Source: an uncultured Bacteroides sp. (GTDB lineage Bacteria; Bacteroidota; Bacteroidia; Bacteroidales; Bacteroidaceae). Taken from it: a stretch of 6,410 bases of DNA. The position numbers were made by a program, and so were the translations under genes. The stretch lies in assembly GCA_900557355.1 (NCBI GenBank), contig USSR01000409.1, positions 1 through 6,410 on the forward strand, in the 5' to 3' direction. This document shows, piece by piece, positions 1-4,921 of the stretch (positions are counted from its first letter, which is position 1; each line of letters opens with the position of its first letter). The notes beneath the pieces were generated by a model. It was not told where the DNA came from. It did no database searches and saw nothing but the letters and a program-made list of their open reading frames with translations.

Positions 1-90
1 TTTCGTTTCCGGCTGATTTTCTACTGCTTGTGTTACTTCTCCCCAGCCTTCCCAAAGATAAGCAATGAATTGCATAAATTTTGTCTTCAT
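1..90 (-). CDS. Truncated 5' end of an unrecognised small gene
   Basis: An open frame on the minus strand starts with ATG at 90-88 and stays open for 30 codons to the window edge. The visible N-terminus reads MKTKFMQFIAYLWEGWGEV and then becomes more polar (TQAVENQ). It has no cleavable signal peptide and no lipobox. The start is bounded by an in-frame TAA (94-96) only one codon upstream, so 90 is the longest possible start; a second ATG at codon 6 is the only other early candidate. The A/T-rich leader is typical of Bacteroidota genes. I do not recognise the family. The stretch is short enough that a chance open frame cannot be excluded. Confidence 0.5.
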   Translation of the reverse strand, partial: MKTKFMQFIAYLWEGWGEVTQAVENQPETK

Positions 91-247
91 AATTTAATTG
101 TTAGTTTAGTGATTGATGCCACGAAGTTACCATCACAGATATACCTTTTGCAATTATTTTGAGTCATTTGCTACAAATTAATACTGCTAACTAAATACAT
201 ATAGTTTGTTGACATTATACATATAGTATTGTCATGTTTTAGATAAA
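91..247. other. A/T-rich spacer with short repeats, no gene seen
   Basis: This noncoding stretch lies between the truncated gene and the left end of the IS relic. No stretch in it looks like a gene and I see no convincing TAnnTTTG promoter; the nearest for the minus-strand gene is TTAATTTG (181-174 on the minus strand), one mismatch away and without a matching -33 element. It holds two copies of TACATATAGT (196-205 and 218-227) spaced 22 bp apart. It also holds an interrupted palindrome with TGACA (210-214) and TGTCA (230-234) as arms. These could be binding sites but nothing shows which protein would use them. Confidence 0.5.
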
Positions 248-265
248 CAAGGCCGGCGCATTAAA
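248..265 (+). repeat. Left terminal inverted repeat of the ISAs1 relic
   Basis: CAAGGCCGGCGCATTAAA matches the reverse complement of 803-820 with two mismatches (third and ninth bases). The match stops abruptly on both sides, which places the element boundary at or very near 248. Confidence 0.85.
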
Positions 266-353
266 TAATTTACTATATCGTAAGTATTAAATACTTTATC
301 GTCTTATTGATTCTTAGTTGTATACTTCTTGTTTTTAAATTATTTTCCTTACT

Positions 354-793
354 TTTATTGAACGGAATTCAAACTACATCATAGCTTTAAAGAAAAATCA
401 AAAAACAGTTATGAGCCAGCCATGACAATCATTGACGGGTATGAAAACAAAGATGTTATTCTCAATAGAGTAACCCGACATACCTCCGAAAGGATTATTA
501 TGGCAACGGGCGAACGCACTGAAGAAACGAGGTATTATATAACTTCACTTGAAAATAGTAACCCGGAGGAAATAGCCAATGCTATTAGACAGCATTGGTT
601 CATTGAAAACAACCTGCATTGGCAACTGTAACCTTCAGGGAAGACTACAGCAAGAAAATACAGAATGCAGCAAGAAATTTTTCTGCAGTTACAAAAAATG
701 GCGCTCACAGTTTTGAAGAATGATAAGACTACGAAAGGAAGCATGAATCTTAAAAGACTTAAAGCGGGATGGGATGAGAAATATCTGTCGTAG
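354..793 (+). pseudogene. ISAs1-family transposase, C-terminal relic with deletions and frameshifts
   Basis: Three stretches match the ISAs1 transposase in order. First, 354-419 encodes FIERNSNYIIALKKNQKTV, the segment that follows the second catalytic Asp in intact members. Second, the frame at 422-628 encodes the region ending GERTEETRYYITSL...IRQHWFIENNLHWQL; its Glu codon at 605-607 in the HWxIEN motif corresponds to the catalytic Glu. Third, 628-793 continues with VTFREDYSKK and then LKRLKAGWDEKYLS before TAG. Lesions seen are loss of the N-terminal half with both catalytic Asp residues; a junction near 420 where roughly 50 codons of the family alignment are absent (inferred from memory of intact members); a loss equivalent to 4 nt after HWQL, where Asp-Val is expected, making a TAA at 629-631; and one extra A in the A6 run near 695, after which the original frame returns. 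It cannot make active transposase. Confidence 0.85.
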
Positions 794-802
794 GACAGCC
801 AT

Positions 803-820
803 TTTAATGCGTCGGCCCTG
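803..820 (-). repeat. Right terminal inverted repeat of the ISAs1 relic
   Basis: Read on the minus strand from 820 this is CAGGGCCGACGCATTAAA, the partner of 248-265. The stop codon of the MATE gene begins only 8 bases further right (828-830), so the element sits directly at the 3' end of that gene without truncating it. Confidence 0.85.
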
Positions 821-827
821 ATCTATA

Positions 828-2162
828 CTAAACCTTCTTTCTGCACAGCAAAATAAGTATTGTTGTAGTAATATCTCCCGCCGCCACCGCAAGCCAGATT
901 CCCGTCACACCAAACCATGCAGGCAGTATAAAGAAGAACAAGACCGGCAAGATACCACGCAGCAGTGTAAGCCTCATCGCCAGATTAATACGTTCAATAC
1001 TGGTATAGTATCCTATTGTGATTACATTGATCCCGAAGAAAATGTAATCAACAGCAAACAGAGGCAAACCAGCAACCGCATACTGCCAGGCATGGCTCGT
1101 CCGGTCCGGCAAGAATAAGGAAACGATATCGCCGGAGAAACAGACAAACACTCCGCCGATCAGCGAAGCGAACACAACAGCGGAAACGATGCATAAACGC
1201 AACGCCTTATTGGATCGCAATAACTGTCCGCAACCGTAATTGTAGCTGACAATGGGTTGTGCCGACTGAACCATAGCATTGAACACCATGAAAATAATAG
1301 GAAACAGATAGCAAACAATACTATAAGCTGCTACTCCATCTGTTCCCAAATGGCTCATAAACACATAATTGCCTGCAATGGACATGACAGCAATCGTTAC
1401 TTCGCTTAAACAGGACGCAACACCCAGTTTCAGCATATACCATGTATTCCTCAGTGTCAGTCGGATGCTCTTGATACTCATCTTCAGCCTGGCAAACCGA
1501 ACGGATACGGACGAGCGAAGCAGATAACCCAAGAGTAAAAGTGTCCCCACCAGTTCTCCCAAGTCAGTGGCAATAGCAGCACCGAACAATCCCCACTCAA
1601 AAATAAAGATAAAGATATAATCGAGTATAATATTGACAACAGTGGCCGCCAGCATGGCCCACATGGCAAAGTTAGGGTTCGTCAGACGCACGAAGAACGG
1701 CAACGCCACCAGTAAAACCGTGGACGGAATGGATATGGAGAACCAAAACAAATACTCCGCCGACAATTCCGTCAGACGCCCTTCGGCTCCCAATAAAGTA
1801 ACTACAGTTTCGGGGAACACAGTCAACAGTATTCCCATAATGATACTGGCAATCGTCAGCATGACGATTGACTGCGTGACATTGATATTGGCGACCACCA
1901 ATTTGCCACGAGACAGATTAATAGAAGCAAGAATTCCTCCGCCCATACCGAACATTAGTCCCAACCCGGCCGCTATCATAAAAATAGGTGCCGCAATATT
2001 CACCGCGGCAATAGCATCACTACCTATTCCACGTCCTACGAATATCCCGTCGACAACAGTGAACAATGCGGATGATACCATACCCAGCAACGTGGGGAAA
2101 AGTTGTTTTGTAAACAACTTACTCACACTCATGTTTTTGAAGTCTAAATTATCCCTTTGCAT
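828..2162 (-). CDS. MATE-family multidrug/cation antiporter
   Basis: This encodes a 444-residue inner-membrane exporter of the multidrug and toxic compound extrusion family, which uses Na+ or H+ gradients to expel drugs or metabolites. Length and pattern fit a complete protein with about 12 hydrophobic segments in two homologous halves. The first half opens at residues 21-80 with FPTLLGMVSSALFTVVDGIF and FGMGGGILASINLSRGK, the usual TM1-TM2 landmarks. The second half carries SAQPIVSYNYG at about 300-310, the conserved Gln-Pro-Ile signature. The overall look is of the MepA-like branch, but substrate cannot be read from sequence. The ATG at 2162 is 25 nt from a TAnnTTTG box; Met11 is an alternative start. 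It is transcribed divergently from the lipoprotein gene and ends 7 bp from the IS relic. No obvious terminator follows its TAG stop. Confidence 0.93.
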   Translation of the reverse strand: MQRDNLDFKNMSVSKLFTKQLFPTLLGMVSSALFTVVDGIFVGRGIGSDAIAAVNIAAPIFMIAAGLGLMFGMGGGILASINLSRGKLVVANINVTQSIVMLTIASIIMGILLTVFPETVVTLLGAEGRLTELSAEYLFWFSISIPSTVLLVALPFFVRLTNPNFAMWAMLAATVVNIILDYIFIFIFEWGLFGAAIATDLGELVGTLLLLGYLLRSSVSVRFARLKMSIKSIRLTLRNTWYMLKLGVASCLSEVTIAVMSIAGNYVFMSHLGTDGVAAYSIVCYLFPIIFMVFNAMVQSAQPIVSYNYGCGQLLRSNKALRLCIVSAVVFASLIGGVFVCFSGDIVSLFLPDRTSHAWQYAVAGLPLFAVDYIFFGINVITIGYYTSIERINLAMRLTLLRGILPVLFFFILPAWFGVTGIWLAVAAGDITTTILILLCRKKV

Positions 2163-2187
2163 ATCTCATTGTTTTAAAAAAGCGGTG

Positions 2188-2195
2188 CAAAGGTA
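2188..2195 (-). promoter_or_regulatory. Bacteroides-type -7 box for the MATE gene
   Basis: On the minus strand this reads TACCTTTG, a perfect TAnnTTTG. It ends 25 nt before the MATE ATG, giving a short leader. The best TTTG upstream (2225-2222 on the minus strand) is 26 nt from the box, longer than the usual 19-21, so the -33 element is weak or absent and activation by a regulator is possible. Confidence 0.6.
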
Positions 2196-2205
2196 GGTTT
2201 CATTA

Positions 2206-2226
2206 ATTTGTTGATACTTAACAAAT
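2206..2226. repeat. Interrupted palindrome between divergent promoters, possible operator
   Basis: The arms ATTTGTT (2206-2212) and AACAAAT (2220-2226) are perfect 7-bp inverted repeats around a 7-nt centre. The site lies between the two divergent -7 boxes, upstream of both, where an activator or a shared repressor could act. No regulator gene is next to it, so its role is inferred from position and symmetry only. Confidence 0.4.
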
Positions 2227-2246
2227 GGTAATTAAAACATTTGCAT

Positions 2247-2254
2247 TATCTTTG
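2247..2254 (+). promoter_or_regulatory. Bacteroides-type -7 box for the DUF5106 lipoprotein gene
   Basis: TATCTTTG is a perfect TAnnTTTG and ends 26 nt before the ATG at 2281, mirroring the spacing of the MATE promoter. No TTTG is found at the expected -33 distance. Confidence 0.6.
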
Positions 2255-2280
2255 TCTTTCAATATATAAGTAATTGAATT

Positions 2281-3216
2281 ATGAAAACTTATCTCAACAT
2301 TTTCTTCCTGTTCCTGATTCTATGTGCCTCATGCGGCAGCCGGAAAGCGAATGACAACAAGGGAACAACACTTCAGGCAGACACCGTGAAAAAATTCGCG
2401 CTTCCTATTATACCAGCCATGCTGAATACTCCCGAATTGCGTGCAGATTATCTGGTACGGCACTACTGGGACAATATGGATTTTACCGATACCACTTATA
2501 TTAACCTGCCGGATGTTACGGAACAGGCATGGGTGGACTTTATAGATATTATGAAGGTAGTCCCGGACACTACTGCGATAGTTGCCATAAAGCAAATGTA
2601 TAAGATGGCGGATCAAAAGAAAGTCGTATTTTTTTATTATACAGACTTAGCCGAAAAGTATTTGTATGACCCGAACTCGCCCATGCGGAATGAAGAACTT
2701 TACATTCCGGTGCTGGATGCTATGCTGGAAAGCAGGGTGTTGAATGATACGGAGAAGATACTTCCGAAAGGACGTCGGGAACTGGCAGAACAGAACCGCC
2801 TGGGAAGACAAGCGGAAGATTTCACCTATACGCTGGTATCGGGAAAGAGCGGTACGCTATACGGAGTAAAGGCAGACTACACGCTGTTATTCATCAACAA
2901 TCCGGGATGCCATGCCTGCGAGGAAGGCATTAAGGAGTTGAAGCAAGCCCCTGCCATCAACAAGGAACTTGAAGCTGGAAACTTAAAGATACTGTCTGTT
3001 TATCCGGATGAAGATAAAGAGGAATGGGAAAGACATCTGTCCGATTTCCCGAAGGAGTGGATAAACGGGTATGATAAGAAATTAATGATTAAGGAAAAGA
3101 ACCTGTATGATTTGAAAGCAATACCTACTTTGTATTTGCTGGATAAGAATAAGAAGGTGTTGCTGAAAGATGCGGTTGTGGGACAGATAGAACAGTATCT
3201 GCAACAGCGGCAATAA
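2281..3216 (+). CDS. DUF5106 / thioredoxin-like lipoprotein
   Basis: The 311-residue product begins with a lipoprotein signal peptide: hydrophobic residues 4-14, then LCASC with the lipidated Cys at residue 18, so it should be anchored in the cell envelope facing the periplasm or the outer-membrane surface. Residues about 38-180 resemble the DUF5106 region (LRADYLVRHYWDNMDFTD, with PMRNEELY further on) found in Bacteroidota ahead of thioredoxin-like domains. Residues about 178-310 are thioredoxin-like: a beta strand TLLFINNPG leads into the redox motif C210-H-A-C213, and Ile281-Pro282-Thr is the expected cis-Pro loop. Such proteins are thought to reduce or exchange disulfides in envelope proteins; the substrate is unknown. 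The gene stands alone on its strand, divergent from the MATE gene and convergent with the efflux operon. The fold assignment is fairly firm, the role is not. Confidence 0.88.
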   Translation: MKTYLNIFFLFLILCASCGSRKANDNKGTTLQADTVKKFALPIIPAMLNTPELRADYLVRHYWDNMDFTDTTYINLPDVTEQAWVDFIDIMKVVPDTTAIVAIKQMYKMADQKKVVFFYYTDLAEKYLYDPNSPMRNEELYIPVLDAMLESRVLNDTEKILPKGRRELAEQNRLGRQAEDFTYTLVSGKSGTLYGVKADYTLLFINNPGCHACEEGIKELKQAPAINKELEAGNLKILSVYPDEDKEEWERHLSDFPKEWINGYDKKLMIKEKNLYDLKAIPTLYLLDKNKKVLLKDAVVGQIEQYLQQRQ

Positions 3217-3223
3217 CGTTAAA

Positions 3224-3282
3224 ATCCCCTTTCGCCACTTTCACCGGGGTTATGAAATCCGAAAAAAGGAGCAAAAGGGGAT
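3224..3282 (-). terminator. Candidate terminator of the efflux operon
   Basis: On the minus strand, ATCCCCTTTTGC (3282-3271) can pair with GCGAAAGGGGAT (3235-3224), giving a 12-bp stem with one U-G pair and a 35-nt loop. The stem runs straight into TTT (3223-3221), so it suits transcripts arriving from the channel gene whose stop is at 3307-3309. On the plus strand the stem is followed by GAAGAAG with no T tract, so it is not a good intrinsic terminator for the lipoprotein gene. The long loop and short T run keep confidence moderate. Confidence 0.45.
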
Positions 3283-3306
3283 GAAGAAGAGAGAGTATGT
3301 TAGATT

Positions 3307-4671
3307 TTATTCCCTACCACCGCCCAAAGCCTGATAGAGGTTAATAATTCCCTGTATTTCATCGAACCGGTCGGCTATCTGCGTCAGTTGGGCAGAGAGC
3401 AGGGATTGTTGTGCGGTAAGTACTTCCAGATAGGTGGAATTACCATGCCTCATCAGTAACTGGGTACTACGCACGGCGGTTTCCAGAGAAGTGATTTGCC
3501 CGTCGCGCAACTCCGTCTTATCACGGGCCACCTGCACCTGCGTCAGTGCATTGTTCACTTCGCTACCTGCATTCAGCAGGGCTTGCTGGAACGAAAGTTT
3601 AGCTTCTTCCTGTTGGGCTTTGGCTATTTTCAGTTGTGCCATGTTCAGACCTTTATTGAATAAAGGTTGCGTCAGCGAGCCGACAGCAGACAACAATAGT
3701 TTTCCGGGATTGATAATCATGCTTCCGGCAGAGTTGGTCCAGCCCGCCGTGCCACTCAGTGTGATGGACGGATAGAATGCCGAACGGGCGGAGTTGGTGC
3801 TATAAAAAGCCTGCGCCAGCGAGAGTTCCGCACTCTTCACATCGGGACGGCGGGAAAGCAACTGCAAAGGCACGCCGACAGCAAGCTCTTGCGGAAAGTC
3901 CTGTCCCTCCAGTTTTCCCCGGTCAATGGCATCGGGCACATCGCCCAACAGAATGGAAAGGGAGTTCTCCACTTCACGAATCTGCTGCTTGATGTCGAGC
4001 AAAGAAGCCTCCACCATGTAGCAATTCGCTTCGGTCTGGGCTACTCCCGCCTCATCCGTCATGCCCGCCGCTTTCATGGCGCGCATGGTCTTCACGCTTT
4101 CGCGCCATTTCACGGCGGTTTCGGCAGAGACGTTGTATTGGGCATCGAGCATTAATAAGGTATAATACATATTGGCAACATTGGCTATCAGCGATGTGGT
4201 GACGGCTTGTTCATACTCCAGACTTTGAAGATAGAGAGCTTTCGCACGGCGTTTCGCATTGGTCAGTTTGCCGAAAATATCAATCTCCCAACTGGCGGAT
4301 GCAATGCCGGTGTACGTCCAGGAGCCTTTGGATTTATCGAAGCTGCTGACACCACCTTGCGGGGTCAGCATAAACGAAGGCAGGTACGCCAGGCGGGCGG
4401 AAGAAAGAGTGGCTTCCGCCTCCTTGATGCGCCAGTGAGCGGACTGCAAGTCGGTGTTGCCTTGCAGCGCATGCTCGATGAGAGATTGCAGTTGCGGGTC
4501 AGTGAACAACTCCCGCCAGGAGAGGGAGGCGATAGAGGTGGTGTCTTCCACTTCTACATCCTGCCCGTAAAGTCCGTCGGTCTTGACTTCGGGACGTTCG
4601 TATTTGGTATAGATGCCGCAACTGCTCAACAATAAGGCTGCGACAGCTAAAGTGATGATTTGTTTCTTCAT
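3307..4671 (-). CDS. Outer-membrane efflux channel lipoprotein, NodT/OprM type (TolC superfamily)
   Basis: The 454-residue protein is the outer-membrane exit duct of a tripartite RND efflux system; trimers form a beta barrel in the outer membrane plus a periplasmic alpha-helical tunnel. A lipoprotein signal ends in LLSSC with the lipidated Cys at residue 18. Two tandem OEP repeats follow, about 53-245 and 265-450. Family landmarks are SWRELFTDPQLQSLIEHAL (51-69), SWEIDIFGKL (127-136), LLSRRPDV (271-278), YPSITLSG (300-307) and the closing INLYQALGGG. Length is normal and no residues seem missing. The ATG at 4671 has an A/T-rich leader without a clear Shine-Dalgarno sequence. It is the last gene of the minus-strand operon, 250 nt after the RND pump gene, with the nested inverted-repeat element in that gap. 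Substrate specificity cannot be told. Confidence 0.95.
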   Translation of the reverse strand: MKKQIITLAVAALLLSSCGIYTKYERPEVKTDGLYGQDVEVEDTTSIASLSWRELFTDPQLQSLIEHALQGNTDLQSAHWRIKEAEATLSSARLAYLPSFMLTPQGGVSSFDKSKGSWTYTGIASASWEIDIFGKLTNAKRRAKALYLQSLEYEQAVTTSLIANVANMYYTLLMLDAQYNVSAETAVKWRESVKTMRAMKAAGMTDEAGVAQTEANCYMVEASLLDIKQQIREVENSLSILLGDVPDAIDRGKLEGQDFPQELAVGVPLQLLSRRPDVKSAELSLAQAFYSTNSARSAFYPSITLSGTAGWTNSAGSMIINPGKLLLSAVGSLTQPLFNKGLNMAQLKIAKAQQEEAKLSFQQALLNAGSEVNNALTQVQVARDKTELRDGQITSLETAVRSTQLLMRHGNSTYLEVLTAQQSLLSAQLTQIADRFDEIQGIINLYQALGGGRE

Positions 4672-4736
4672 TATTTATATGTTTAATTCGTTAGAAAATG
4701 ATAATTTAGTAGAGTGATATGTGGAGTATCTCAGTT

Positions 4737-4772
4737 CCCCTCCTCCAGTCGGAGGAGGGGTGCCCAAAGGGC
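4737..4772. repeat. Left-arm double hairpin of the nested repeat
   Basis: CCCCTCCTCC (4737-4746) and GGAGGAGGGG (4751-4760) form a perfect 10-bp stem around AGTC. It is followed after one base by GCCC-AAA-GGGC (4762-4772), a 4-bp stem with a 3-nt loop. Next comes the motif GGTGGTAGGT (4776-4784... end of arm), which the right arm shares. Confidence 0.8.
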
Positions 4773-4842
4773 GGGGTGGTAGGTGAGAAAGAATTCCTTT
4801 TTTTATGATTAATAGGTATTTTATTGCTTACCTACCACCTCC

Positions 4843-4879
4843 CCCCGTTGGGGTACTCCTCCTCCGACTGGAGGAGGAG
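4843..4879. repeat. Right-arm double hairpin of the nested repeat
   Basis: CTCCTCCTCC (4856-4865) and GGAGGAGGAG (4870-4879) form a perfect 10-bp stem around GACT, and CCCC-GTT-GGGG (4843-4853) forms the companion short stem. Compared with the left arm, the second base pair of the long stem has changed on both sides (C-G there, T-A here when read in the same orientation), so each arm keeps full self-complementarity. Confidence 0.8.
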
Positions 4880-4921
4880 AATGAAGATACTACTGCCAAT
4901 CAGCTACCGCCCGCTAAATTA

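Larger units (their letters stand above)
248..820 (+). mobile_element. Internally deleted ISAs1-family insertion sequence, ends intact
   Basis: The element is delimited by terminal inverted repeats. The left end reads CAAGGCCGGCGCATTAAA (248-265) and the reverse complement of the right end (820-803) reads CAGGGCCGACGCATTAAA, 16 of 18 positions identical. Between them lies a decayed ISAs1-type transposase reading rightward and ending 7 bp before the right repeat at 801. The total is 573 bp, whereas complete members of this family are usually about 1.2-1.4 kb, so more than half of the interior is gone. The left interior (268-353) is noncoding and A/T-rich, with a small palindrome at 282-296 (AAGTATT and AATACTT around one base). 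I found no 8-10 bp direct repeat of target DNA at the outer edges, so the insertion is old, or the flanks have been rearranged. Confidence 0.85.

Noticed and set aside
422..631. A 69-codon open frame that could be called a small gene
   Set aside because: Its sequence is the C-terminal DDE region of an ISAs1 transposase and the homology continues past its stop in other frames, so it is part of the pseudogene.
238..830. Target-site duplication around the ISAs1 relic
   Set aside because: The bases just outside the left end (ending TAGATAAA) and the right end (starting ATCTATAC) are not direct repeats of each other at any sensible offset.
1633..2196. A 187-codon plus-strand open frame opposite the MATE gene
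   Set aside because: It is antisense to the conserved first half of the MATE protein and runs through its promoter; no domain is recognisable.
3434..4635. Several plus-strand open frames across the channel gene
   Set aside because: They lie antisense to a full-length, well-recognised outer-membrane efflux gene and have no recognisable domains.
4737..4804. Left-arm hairpin plus the T7 run at 4798-4804 as a plus-strand terminator
   Set aside because: The T run is about 37 nt beyond the stem, too far for an intrinsic terminator, and no plus-strand gene ends here.
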